NCBI GenBank assembly: GCA_029851415.1
Contig: CM056744.1
Location: 70,798,172-70,862,171, forward strand
Direction of reading: 5' to 3'
DNA: 64,000 nucleotides
Source: Eretmocerus hayati
Lineage: Eukaryota; Arthropoda; Insecta; Hymenoptera; Aphelinidae
Part shown: positions 45,721 to 56,564 of the stretch, piece after piece
How the letters are laid out: each line of letters opens with the position of its first letter
Position numbering within the stretch: position 1 is the stretch's first letter
The notes under the pieces: model-generated
Databases searched by the model: none
Told to the model about the DNA's origin: nothing
Seen by the model: the letters and a program-made list of their open reading frames with translations, nothing else
Position numbers and translations under genes: made by a program

Positions 45721-46983
45721 GTTACTCCCCCAAAAGAATTTTCGGTCCAAGCATCCGGGCACTTGCGGGTTAATTTGGCTTCCTGGGTTTTGGGGTATTA
45801 TTTCTCCCCAAAAAGAATTTTCGGTCCGAGCATCCGAGCACTTGCGGGTTAATTCGCTTCCCTGGGTTTTGGGTCATATTCCTCCCCAAAAAGAATTTTC
45901 GGTCCGAGCATCCGGGCACTTGCGGGTTAATTTGCCTGCCTGGGTTTTGGGGTATATCTCTCCCCAAAAAGAGTTTCCAGTCCGAGCACCCGGGCACTTG
46001 CGGATTGATTCGCCTTCCTAGCTGGGTTTTGGGATATATGCCTCCCCCACAAGAAATTTCGGTCCGAGCATCCGGACACTTGCGGGTTAATTTGTCTTCC
46101 TGGGTTCTGGGATATATTGCTGCCCAAAAAGAATTTTCGGTCCGAGCATCCGGGCACTTGCGGGTTAATTCGCCTTCCTGGGTTTTGGGGTATATCCCTC
46201 CCCAAGAAGAATTTTCGGCCCGAGCATCCGGGCACTTGCGGGTTAATTTGCCTTCCTCGGTTTTGTGGTATATTTCTCCCCAAAAAGAATTTTCGGTCCG
46301 AGCATCCGGGCACTTGCGGGTTAATTTGCCTTCTTTGGTTTTGGGGTAAATTCCTCCCCAAAAAAAATTTTCGGTCCGAGCAATTGGACACTTGCGGGTT
46401 AATTCGCCTTCCTGGGTTTTGGGGTATATTTCTCCCCCAGAAGAATTCCCGGTCCGAGCACCCGGGCACTTGCGGATTGATTCGCCTTCCTAGCTGGGTT
46501 TTGGGATATATTTCTCCCCCACAAGAAATTTCGGTCCGAGCATCCGGACACTTGCGGGTTAATTTGTCTTCCTGGGTTCTGGGATATATTCCTCCCCAAA
46601 AAGAATTTTCGGTCCGAGCATCCGGGCACTTGCGGGTTAATTCGCCTTCCTGGGTTTTGTGGTATATTTCTCCCCACAAAGAGTTTCCGCTCCGAGCATC
46701 CGGGCAATTGCGGGTTAATTCGCCTTCCTGGGTTTCGGGATATATTCCTCCTCTTAAAGGATTTTCGGTCCGAGCAGCCGGGCACTTGCGGATTGATTCG
46801 CCTCACTGGGTTTTGGGATATATCCCTCCCGAGACAGAATTTTCGGTTCGAGCATCCGGGCACTTGCGGGTTAATTCACCTTCCTGGGTTCTGGGGTATA
46901 TTTCTCCCCAAAAAGAATTTTCGGTCCGAGCATCCGGGTACGTGCCGGTTAATTCGCGTTCCTGGGTTTTGTGGTATGTTGCT
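45721..46983 (-). repeat. 78-bp tandem repeat, right arm, about sixteen units
   Basis: The same unit inverted: GAGCATCC boxes at about 45751, 45830, 45908, 45986, 46068 and 46146 and onward, spaced 78-82 bases. This arm has about twice as many units as the left. Two blocks of several units (about 45960-46140 and 46440-46620) are nearly identical, including the same unusual GCACCCGGGCACTTGCGGAT and CTAGCTGGG variants. That indicates a multi-unit duplication. Confidence 0.8.
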
Positions 46984-47370
46984 CTCCCAAAAGAATTCCT
47001 GGTATATTACTTACATATATTATATGAAATCGCGAAAACCCCTAATTAATTCGCTCTGAATATAATTCTCACATGCACGGGATAAGTTATTTTGAAAATT
47101 GCTTGTCCGTGCCTACTCGATGTATTCCAAAAATGTTCAAATCCTTGTGTTCATTCATAATCCGCTCGCTTTTTTAATCACAATTATCGACCTGACTCGT
47201 TTTGCCCCTTGCCTATATATACATGCCAGTGGGCATTCATCTCTCCGCTGGTATGAATCGCAGCGTTATGCTACGGCGCATCCATACTGCGCCATCCATA
47301 CCTAGCGAGGTATGCATACCTGGCCGGGTATGCATACCCAGCACGGTATGTACCCGCCTCTGCTGGCATC

Positions 47371-48319
47371 ATTGTCCAGTAGCCTGCATTCGCCTTCATA
47401 CAAGCGTAGAATGGTCGTGTTAACATGGGTCAATCTCGGCGGACTTCAAGTGTGGCATCTGTGACATCCTACTGAATTTTCTAAGAGGAGTCATCGCCCA
47501 AACTCCCGTGAAACAGGGTCCCGTGAGTGGTGGTACGTGGCAAGGACAGAGGATAACTTTGAGTATTTGTTCTGCAGCATCTGTCGAAGCGAATGGTACT
47601 CCTTCAGCTACGAAAAGCGGTCGATGCACCATCTCGCGGTCGATTGGTCTATATAGATTATGATATCAACCAAACAATACCGATCTGAGCACGATATATC
47701 AACACATATGGGGAATATTTCTATAAATTCTCAGAAAAGTTCCATCGAGATAGTGCAGAGTTGAGTTAGCCAATTTGCCTGAAAAGTTCCTAACAATCTT
47801 CCTGAAACTCAATATTATCCCCGCAAAACAATTTGCTTGATCTTTCACTGATTTCATTGGAATTCCCGTCTGTATTCATAGGAAAATTACCTGCACGGGT
47901 CGGTATATCGAATTTAGAGGATAATTGTGAAGAAAAACATCTGAAAAGCGGAAAAAGAGTGAATTCCCTTGGGCTTCGTTTGATTTCTCATCTCTCAATG
48001 TTTTTCAAGGCTGTAAATTTTACTCGAGAATCAGAAAATTCCAAGTATTCCCACTTTTTCGATACACCTGCAATGCTGTCATAGTTGAAGACACAATGAT
48101 TCTGCACACGGAATCATGGAGAGCAAGGGATGCTATGTGTTCAGCTATTTTTAAGTTATTCCTCACTTCCCGCGTGCAAGAACGTATGTAAGTCTCTCAC
48201 TGTTTTTGGTACCATTTTCGGTAAGAAACCACCATTACGAGTAACGTATTAACCCGAGTATAAGACGTACCCCCGTTCTGGAGTGCTCAACACTGATTCT
48301 TTGATGCGTCTTATACTTA
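47371..48319. other. no recognisable gene
   Basis: AT-rich spacer. A 70-codon minus frame at 47420-47632 and an 83-codon plus frame at 47833-48084 have no recognised motif. Confidence 0.35.
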
Positions 48320-49238
48320 CAGTACCTTTCATAAATAATGGATCATACATACCTGCATTGTTTTGATGATATCTCCAGTCTCCTTGGACTTACAGAAATT
48401 TCGAGAAAAACATCTTGAAGGTCTTGGAAAAACCTTTCGATCCATGTGATGCAAAGAATTTTTTTGGATTTCTTCATGCCTCAAAATCGATGATGAGAAT
48501 TGAAAAATTTTTCACTTCAATCAATTACCTGTCATTTTCAAGGAAGTGGCTCGATCGGAAGAATTCTTCCAAAATCTTGTAGTTTTTTTCAAGACCTTGA
48601 AAATCCTTTTTTCAAAATTTCTCTACGACCTTCCTGGTCCAAATTAGAACCATATTGCGACTGACATGTTACGCGTGCGAATGCGTATAATTGATGAGAG
48701 ACGAGTAGGCCTGATATTTTCATTTTTCAATTCACCAGTCAGAAAATCATCATTCGAAACTGTGATAAAACATATTCCCTATGTAATATTTATCACAGTT
48801 TCAAATGATGATTTTCTGACTGGTGAATTGAAAAATGAAAATATCAGGCCTACTCGTCCCTCATCAATTATACGCATTCGCACGCGTAACATGTCAGTCG
48901 TCATATGGTTCTAATTTGGACCAGGAAGGTCGTAGAAAAATTTTGAAAAAAGGATTTTCAAGGTCTTGAAAAGAGCTACAAGATGCTGAAAGAATTTTTC
49001 CGATCGAGCCACTTCCTTAAAAATGACAGGTGATTGATTGAAGTGGAAAATTTTTCAATTTTCATCATCGGTTTTGGGGCATGGAAAAATCCAAAAAAAT
49101 TTTTTGCAACACATGGATCGAAAGGTTTTTCCAAGACCTTCAAGAATCTTTCCTCAGAATTTCTGTCAACCCAAGGAGACCGGAGATATCATCGAAAGAG
49201 TGCAGGTATGTATGATCCATTATTTATGAAAGGTACTG
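48320..49238. mobile_element. 919-bp palindromic element with CAGTACCTTTCAT ends, TA TSD
   Basis: Both ends read CAGTACCTTTCATAAATAAT with TA on each side (48318-48319; 49239-49240). The arms, about 445 bases each, pair almost without gaps; differences are scattered substitutions. The inner 170 bases around 48776 are nearly perfect (GATGATTTTCTGACTGGTGA on one arm, its inverse on the other). The 5' CAGTACC end is shared with the element at 61902-62698. Non-autonomous, Tc1/mariner-like by TA duplication. Confidence 0.8.
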
Positions 49239-49792
49239 TAGTTGGATACGGTATTTTGATAGCTCACGCGTTTCCACGCACGGAGCGTGAACGAAATTGA
49301 ATCATATCTACACATAGCAAACTGAATTCAGTGATAGTAGCCGCGCTCTTGCGGTTAATATACCCTGGCAACAAAATCGCGAGGTATAAGGGATTAAGAG
49401 AGACGGATTGATGGAACAAGAGCTCTGATCACTGAATCCACGACCGAAAAAATTGTACCATTTCGGATCTTGAAGAAGTCAGGAGTAAACGTGCTCATCG
49501 AAGCCATTCCAGTAAGCTTCGACTTCTGCTCGTAGCGAAGCACTCTTCGATTAGGAGAACTCTCCTGAATATGGGAAGAAACGTACCGCCTCAAATTTCA
49601 CGTTTTTGAACGCTTTTATTGCACTTCAACGAGCGCTAGTTCGTCATAGCCAGACTAGTGATCCTTTTCATACAGGGAAACTGAATTTCTTTCCAATCAT
49701 GATGCACAATTTTTTGTAAGCTCCTCCCACGAGATATACGTCGTTTGCTCGTACGCGTTAGGACCATTCAGTATAGGTCAAACGAGTGTGTA
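49239..49792. other. spacer
   Basis: AT-rich DNA between the palindromic element and the EnSpm-like element. Nothing recognised. Confidence 0.35.
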
Positions 49793-50050
49793 CCCGACAA
49801 ACATTTTCGAGAAAGTCCCGGACGTCCAGATAGGAAAAGACGTCCGAAATTCCGTCTTACTCGAGACGTCTTGGAGAATTGGTCTAAAAGATGACTTTTG
49901 GACGTCTGTGAGTGAAGCATTTTGAATGAAATGCGACCGGTCTGCGCGGGGACGTCCGAATGTGGTTTTTTGGACGTCTTCGCCATGCGGTCGGCGCGGG
50001 GACGTCCGAATGTGATTTTTTGGACGTCTTCGCCCTGTACGACTTCTTTT
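49793..50050. repeat. left end: terminal repeat and GACGTC cluster
   Basis: After the 15-base terminus, GACGTCC or its inverse GGACGTC occurs about eight times in 230 bases. It includes two near-identical 50-base units around GCGCGGGGACGTCCGAATGTG followed by TTTTTTGGACGTCTTCGCC. In EnSpm elements such subterminal words bind element proteins and mark ends for cutting. Confidence 0.7.
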
Positions 50051-50303
50051 GAGATGATATATATAATGAATTTAATATATATAACACACGTCGTGGTTGG
50101 TTTTTGTCGACTGCTTTATATTATTTGCGCATCGATCAGCTGTTAGAGCGCGTGTCATACTTTAAATCAGTAGAGTCGAGCAGCTAGCTGGGATTCCTCG
50201 AGAGATCAAAAATATTTTTGCAGGTAAGTGCTGAATTGTATAGTCTAATCACGCAGACACAAATTTTTATTTGGTAAATTGTCGTCGATTCAGGATCGTC
50301 ATT

Positions 50304-52484
50304 ATGAGCCACCGAAAGCCATACCCTAACCTTTCACCATGGCAACAAAAGAGACGTTTGCAACAAGCCGTCCGTGAAGATTTAAATGAAATTGCATTGC
50401 AAATAGCTTTCAATAATAGCTCAATTCCTACTGATAACACAAATAATGAGGCAATTGCGACCTCGAATGACGTTGACGATGGAAATAGTTCTGGAGATGA
50501 ATCGCGCGAATTGAATCGTGATGCCATCGAAAATGGTTCTGTTGATATACAATCTGATAATGAGCACGGCGTTATCCCCCCACCCTTTGATGAACTAGGT
50601 GACTCGTCGAACGACTCAGATCAAAATGAACAGTCTGTTTCTGACAATTCTGAAACTGATTCAGCAAACACTGACCCTGATGGTTCTTCAAGGGATGGTG
50701 ATTTTTCTGAGAGCTCGGATAGCGACGATCAAGAAGAATTCGATTTAAAATCATTTCTCAGAGAGTGGAGCTTGACGAATTCCATAACTCTTTGTGCGAC
50801 ATCAAAATTATTGGTAGGTCTCCGAGAGGCTGGGCATGGAGAGTTGCCTAAAGATGCCCGAACTCTGCTGCAAACACCTTCAACTTCAACTCTAGTCAAA
50901 GCCATCGGTTCTGGATCTTACGCTCATTATGGCTTACGCAAAGCTATTTTGGACCAATGTTCATGCATCCCTCAAAGATTGATTCCAAGGGTTCTTTTGT
51001 TGACTGCTCATGTAGATGGAGTTAAAATTTCAAAAAGTTCAAGTAGTGAGCTGTTTACGATTTTAGGCATGATCAGTAACTGCGAGCTCTTTACAGAGAG
51101 TTTCATAATTGGCACCCATCATGGTGCCGGTAAGCCACAAGATGTTCATGAGTTTATGAGAGATTTCCTTGCTGAGCTGACTGACTTGACGAACAATGGT
51201 TTCCTTTATAACGATATTCTATACAGAGTGGTTTTAGAGAAAATTTCAGCTGACACCCCTGCAAAAAACTTTTTGCTGAACTTTCCACCACATAATAGTA
51301 GATGTGGAAAGTGCATTCAGGATGGAATCAATATCGGTAGGAGGCGCGTTTTCCTGGAAAATAATGCACCTCTGCGCACAGCCCATAATTACAGGGCTGG
51401 AGTGCCTGAAAAATATGTAGATTTATCATCTCCTCTTGAAGATTTTGTTGATCCAATCAATCAAATTCCCATCGATCCTATGCACCATTACTATTTAGGC
51501 GTCGCAAAAAAACACATGAAACTTTTCGTATCGTCTCTTAAAAGCGTAGGTAGTGATGAGTTGATGCAGCAATTAGATGACGACTATAAGGCTTTTAAAA
51601 AATGGACTCCCATGGAATTTGGAAGAAAACCAAGAAAATTTGTAGAATTCCCTTATTTTAAAGCCACCGAGTTTCGTTTACTATTACTTTACACAGCACC
51701 AGTCATTTTTTCGAAGTACATCAATGATGAGAAAATGCTTCATTTCAATCTATTGAATTTAGCTACTCGGTATTTAAGCTGTGAAGAATATTGCTTTTCT
51801 AAAAACGCAGATGCAAGAGAATTGCTAGGAGTTTATGTTGATGGGATGAAAAATTTATATGGAGAACACAACTTAATTTATAACGTCCATAATCTTCTCC
51901 ATTCTCCCGATGATGTTCTACTACATGGTACTTTGGATTCCTATGCTGCATGGAAGTTTGAAAATCACTTCAGATTTCTGCGAAAAAATGTTCGTCAAGG
52001 CAATCAGGTTCTAGCTCAGATAATCAACAGATCAAACGAACAGGCAGTAGTGACCATGTCTAGATCTAGAGCCAAGAACAAGGAAGTCTTTTTGCACCCT
52101 TCAGATTTTAAAATCAGCCGACCGTTGAAAAATGTTGATCTCCCGGAAGGTTACGAGGATCCCCAGAGAGAGATCAAATTCTTACATTTCACTCTGACTT
52201 CTTCTGTTCCAAATAACTGTTGTTATTTGGACGATGGGTCCTTGATCTCGATTCAATTCATTTGTAAAAAGAGTAGCACAGGGCGACAAGTCATTCTCTT
52301 CAAAGAATTTACAGATTGTAGTACAATCGAAAATTACCCCATTGATTCCAGAGAAATTGGAATTTGTAAGTCCAATTCATTGAACGAAGATTTGTTCGAG
52401 TGTTCAGTCAATTTGATAAAACTAAAAGTATTCCAAATCCAGTTCGAAAATTCGTTCTATTTCTTTCCGATGCTTCATTTTTGA
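50304..52484 (+). CDS. EnSpm-like transposase (TNP2 type), 726 aa
   Basis: The frame starts at the ATG at 50304 (MSHRKPYPNLS) and is open to TGA at 52482. A GTAAGT donor at 50224 and a TCAG ending at 50293 define a likely 70-bp intron in the 5' untranslated region. Residues ~30-150 are acidic and Ser/Asp-rich, a disordered N-terminus. The catalytic region follows: HVDGVKIS (Asp 238), a C-x2-C pair (CGKC, 334-337), IDPMHHYYLGVAKKHM (Asp 391), NVHNLLH (about 529-535) and KFENHFRFLRK (Glu 553) with a VRQGNQVLAQI tail. These match the layout of animal EnSpm transposases: first Asp in xxDG, second Asp in D.MH...G, Glu in FEN. It would bind the element ends and cut and paste in the nucleus. No stop or frameshift is seen. 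Confidence 0.85.
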   Translation: MSHRKPYPNLSPWQQKRRLQQAVREDLNEIALQIAFNNSSIPTDNTNNEAIATSNDVDDGNSSGDESRELNRDAIENGSVDIQSDNEHGVIPPPFDELGDSSNDSDQNEQSVSDNSETDSANTDPDGSSRDGDFSESSDSDDQEEFDLKSFLREWSLTNSITLCATSKLLVGLREAGHGELPKDARTLLQTPSTSTLVKAIGSGSYAHYGLRKAILDQCSCIPQRLIPRVLLLTAHVDGVKISKSSSSELFTILGMISNCELFTESFIIGTHHGAGKPQDVHEFMRDFLAELTDLTNNGFLYNDILYRVVLEKISADTPAKNFLLNFPPHNSRCGKCIQDGINIGRRRVFLENNAPLRTAHNYRAGVPEKYVDLSSPLEDFVDPINQIPIDPMHHYYLGVAKKHMKLFVSSLKSVGSDELMQQLDDDYKAFKKWTPMEFGRKPRKFVEFPYFKATEFRLLLLYTAPVIFSKYINDEKMLHFNLLNLATRYLSCEEYCFSKNADARELLGVYVDGMKNLYGEHNLIYNVHNLLHSPDDVLLHGTLDSYAAWKFENHFRFLRKNVRQGNQVLAQIINRSNEQAVVTMSRSRAKNKEVFLHPSDFKISRPLKNVDLPEGYEDPQREIKFLHFTLTSSVPNNCCYLDDGSLISIQFICKKSSTGRQVILFKEFTDCSTIENYPIDSREIGICKSNSLNEDLFECSVNLIKLKVFQIQFENSFYFFPMLHF

Positions 52485-53414
52485 ACTTTTCCGAGCACTG
52501 CGGTTTCCATCCATCTGAAATATACACACTTCTCTCACTTTCGCTTCTATCTGGAATATATTGTAACCATATTTACATAGTATTTACATAGATTCACGAG
52601 ACAGAATTGGAAAAATCATATCCAAAATCCGCATTCAGTGATCGCGATTGCCTCATTAGCAGAGTGTTCGTCATATCATGATGTTTCAATCAAATCCTAA
52701 TCAAAGGAATAAAACCGACGATTTTGACTAAACCAAACTCTGATGCTAATCTTTTCCGACTTTCGATGAATTTTTTGTGAATGCCTTACTTATGTACCCG
52801 TTCAAATCACCCGCCACTGTGAAAAGGTAAGGTTGGGCTCGGTTATGGCCGCTGAGACCCCGCTCCCCGCCGCGCGCCACTGATGGTCACTTCGCGCCGA
52901 ATCGTTGATCCAAATTGTCGGTTTGGTGATCTGCGAAAATTGCCTCGAGGAATTCTCCAAAAAGGTAAGAAAATTTACTATCGATTACCAATTCATCGCG
53001 TGGGGAATCTCGGTAGTGGTCGAGACACCAATTCGTGTCTGCGCTCACGAAAAATCTGGCCCCAGCCCCAGCCACCCACGTGTATTCTTTTGAGGTTAGA
53101 ATTAACAGTCCGGCTCGCGATACATCTCTTCTTGTTTCATCTTCCTGAATGATGACACTCGAACGTGGGCTCGTCAATTTCTCTATTGAATTTCATCAAT
53201 CACGTCACTTTGCTTGTATGAGTCTCTTCTCTGAATTTTCAGAAAAAATTTTCTCCCCACCACCCTTGCTATGCTCCATGACTACAATCAGATTTTCCAT
53301 TTGCATGTTTTCACAGCAACCTTATTCTTGGATATTCATTCCATTCCATGTCATGCACTGTCTTGAGACTGCTTTTGATTGATTGCTATTAATCTCATTA
53401 TAGATCTTGTCATC
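52485..53414 (+). other. intergenic region and possible first exon of the second gene
   Basis: A GC-rich CpG patch at 52840-52885 could be a promoter. An ATG at 52883 opens a 27-codon frame that meets a strong donor (AAAAAG/GTAAGA at 52965) and, if joined to the acceptor ending at 53403, continues in phase into the next exon. This would add 31 residues to the second protein. The alternative is that 52883-52964 is untranslated. Confidence 0.45.
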
Positions 53415-55614
53415 ATGGGTAAAAGAGGAGGCCCGCTGGCAACTTCAACTCAGCTGTCGCCAATAGCTCAGAGGCTCTTGAACTCTCAAACCATGCTCAG
53501 TCAGCCAAGTGAAGGCTTGACCCAAGAGACACCAGCTGAATCTCATGTGTTCCCTACCAAAGCTAAAAGAAGGAAGCTCGACACAAAACCACCAAGTAAG
53601 TTTGTGAAATTGAGGTGTAAAAGTTTGCGGGTGAACACTTGGAGAGCCTACTTATCAATATCTATGTTTGTCTGATACAGTGGCTACTTCTTCATTCATT
53701 TAGGAATCAATTCTTTCATCTATTCCTTGTCATTTTCATGCTTGTTTGAGAAAATTATCAAGCGCTTGGCCAATACTGCTTCGCACTTGATATCAGTGAA
53801 TTTGATTGGTTATGGAATTATTTTCATTTTTGCCAATATTGATTCATGTTGATATTCTGTTGGTTGATTTATCCCTGTTTTCTAATTCCAGAAGTCCAAA
53901 CTGTTCCTAAAGCTAGTTCGACTGTCAAAACTGCAGTTCTTGCACAGTTCAAAAAACCAAGGTGCACGGTGAAGCAAGTTATTGTCCACAAAAAGGAGAT
54001 TGCTCAAAAGTCTCTGACAAAAGAAAAAGATGTCACTGTGCAAGCTACTGCTTCTAACCAAGAAAAACCATCATCAAGCAGTGCTGGGATCTTTCTGACG
54101 CAAGACCAACTCAGGGCTCTACAGCAAAGTATGTACTTCTGCATTTCAACTAATACGTAACCTATTATTTTCACAATACCAGAACAAGTCTTTATTTCCA
54201 TGTTTCTTTGCAGGATGCAATTCAGGAACATTTGATCCCAAAGACTTCTTTGATTTCCCTGAAGATTCTGGAATTTCCACTCAGTCCAAGCGTACTTTGG
54301 ATTCTGGGGAGGATTCTAGTGACGAAGACCTTGATGAAGATGCTGAGACACCAGATTTGTTTGAAAACTCATTTACAAGGAAATCACCACAACTGTTTGA
54401 TTCTGACTCAGATGCAGAAGATGATAATGATGGTTATGAAAATCAACTCGGTGATCCTCAAAATAATCCAGATCAAGATGTGGAGCCCATCGATCAAGAC
54501 CATGATGACTTCTCCAATCTTGGTACAACTTCACCAGCTAAAGCTTCATCATATGATGACCAACCCAACCAAGAAAATAACTTTGACTCGCTGGATGAGG
54601 ATTTCAAAATGGATCAAGCGGAGGCTCAATCCAATAATGATCAATCGAATGAAAAGTCTCATCCCACTTTACCAGAGGGTAAAGTGATAGCCATCGATGG
54701 GAATATTGTACTCGGTGATGTAGAAATCAATCTCTCTGAACTCAGTAATCTTGTCCACCATGAACACTGTTGTTGTGAGTATACTTATAATAACTTATGA
54801 ATCTTACTGTAAATTCCCAGCGTAACATTTTCTCACTTGATTTTTGGCTGCGAATGCCCTGCTGGTAAAATTTTCTGACCATGTTAAGATTATTTCCCAT
54901 AGTTTGAAATTGGCATAATCTTACTTTCAGCTCCTTGCCGACTTATGCTCATCAAGATATTGGAAAAGTTGACTGAATTGTTACTCAGATACCCAGCAAG
55001 AGCACCAATTCCACAGCGAAAGGAAAAACCAAAAGCAACAGATTTTGCTCGCTTGCCATCTCTACCTTGTAAAACTCATGAAGAGCTTCTGAAGTTTTCT
55101 ACGGACTTGACAACTGATGAACCATTGAAGAATGAATATGTAAGTTCTGTTTTGTTGTACTTGTGAAATAATTTTTTCTGCAATCTCAATTTCCAAAAAC
55201 GTAAAAGAAAAATAATTTGTTACAGATGAATTACTTGGCTCTGTTTGGGGGACTAAATCATGTAGCAGCAATAAGAACTATGCTGCTGGAAACTATCTCT
55301 AATGAACTGGCTAATGTATGCACGTGGAAAATCGTCAAAAAAGATAAAAATGGGAAACCCAAACTCATGGTTGGGAAACCAGTGTTATACGTGTTTGAGG
55401 TCATCTCAGGTAAAGTTTTACTTTTAAATACGTTGACCTGTACGTGCATAACTGTTCAGTTGTTTCATGGCAATTTTTCTTTGTAGGTCTCGCCATCGAT
55501 CTTTGGGACGGGTACCATGATGCAAAAGATCCAAAAACGAAAATTTCTGTCAACCACGCCGGGAATTTTTCGATAATAAAAGATTGGGTTAAACGGTCAT
55601 CAGCTAGAGTCTGA
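53415..55614 (+). CDS. accessory protein of the EnSpm element, DUF4806-like C-terminus
   Basis: Six exons with consistent GT-AG sites and phases: 53415-53595, 53892-54128, 54214-54774, 54931-55139, 55226-55409 and 55487-55614. Together they make 1,500 bases, 499 residues plus stop. It begins MGKRGGPLATSTQLSPIAQR; residues ~40-75 include a basic KAKRRKLDTKPP stretch that fits a nuclear localisation signal. Exon 3 is very acidic (DSGEDSSDEDLDEDAETPD). The C-terminal 140 residues include LPSLPCKTHEELLKFSTDL, then YLALFGGLNHVAAIRTML and ISNELANVCTW. This resembles the DUF4806 pattern (PLKTEEEL..LE..L, YLSLIGG, ..LT.ELA..Y.W). DUF4806 proteins are often found near arthropod transposons; their role is unknown. 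A start at 52883 is possible. Confidence 0.7.
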
Positions 55615-56560
55615 TTTGAGGATACAGCAGCAGATAGAGATGCTGACACTTGACAAGGCAACGACGATCGAATTTCATTTCATGTAATTTATGTCATTTG
55701 TATCGATGTTCACGTCAATCTTCTGTTCGATTTTCTGACCTATTTTGAAATTTGTAACTCGCTTGTAGCTTCACCGCTTGTGACTCAAGCAGTAGAATTT
55801 CACTGTTTTTATGTTCAGTATTTGTTTTCACAAAAGAATGTGCCATTATTTTGATGACTTTTCAAGTGATACTACTTGTGGAATTATATTTTTTGGTGCT
55901 CGTAATGTCTATGAGTCAGGTGGAGGCTTCCGTCTTATGCTTAAAAAGCAGTTTTCCAAATATGCAAAGTTCCACGTTTCAACTTTCTACGATGTCGTGA
56001 AAAATTTTTATCGTAAAACTTACATTTGTGTTAGTTGCGTTTGTAAAACATTCCTACTGTACTCAACGTAAGAGGCAGGTACTATTTTTCGATGCGGTTT
56101 CGAAATAGTGGGAATTCATAAGTTAATTATTAACTTCTTCTAAGAAAAGAGTTTATAACAGTGATTTTTACGTATAAGGACTTAATATTTGTTATGAAGT
56201 GCTGCATTATTGTAAGCGACATGACTGTACGTGCAAAATAAGCTGAGTCTAATCGTAAAAGGTTGTACCAAAAATACGTTAGGAATTGTCACTCACTGTG
56301 TAAATTTCTTATTGAATAAGAAGTTACTCTTTTTCCACAGAAATCTATGAAATTCTTCTTTATTCTCTTAAGGAAATGAAGTTTTTTCATGGGCTCGACA
56401 CCAGCAATGCTACATATACTCATGTGCTTGCTGTTAATTTTAGTGTAACTCATGATCTAGCTTCATTTCCTTGAAAATCAAAAAATCCTCTTTATTTATC
56501 ATATATATTGCATATTCCCAATACAAGGCCGTCCAAAACCCTACTAATGCACGACTTTCG
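55615..56560. other. 3' region of the EnSpm-like element
   Basis: AT-rich, non-coding, carrying the end of the second transcript. No convincing third gene; the 86-codon frame at 55811-56071 has no recognised motif. Confidence 0.4.
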
Positions 56561-56564
56561 TAGG

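Larger units (their letters stand above)
44411..47362. mobile_element. 2.95-kb hAT-type foldback element, perfect 8-bp TSD CTGGCATC
   Basis: Both ends read CAGAGGCGGGTACATACCGT (44411 on plus; 47362 on minus), and CTGGCATC flanks both (44403-44410 and 47363-47370). The outer 380 bases of each arm are inverted copies containing many GGTATGCATACC-like words (subterminal repeats) and a TATATATAGGCAAGGGGCAAAACGAGT-type block. Inside lie 78-bp tandem repeats in opposite orientations. CAG-starting ends with an 8-bp duplication are the hAT hallmark. There is no transposase, so it depends on a partner. Confidence 0.85.

Noticed and set aside
44721..47059. Open frames up to 310 codons on both strands
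   Set aside because: They lie in 78-bp tandem repeats; 78 is a multiple of three, so several frames stay open at once and encode a 26-residue repeat on both strands. No domain, and mirror copies exist in the other arm.
47420..47632. Possible non-LTR retrotransposon C-terminal remnant
   Set aside because: The Cys/His spacing does not match a zinc-knuckle end and no RT motif is nearby.
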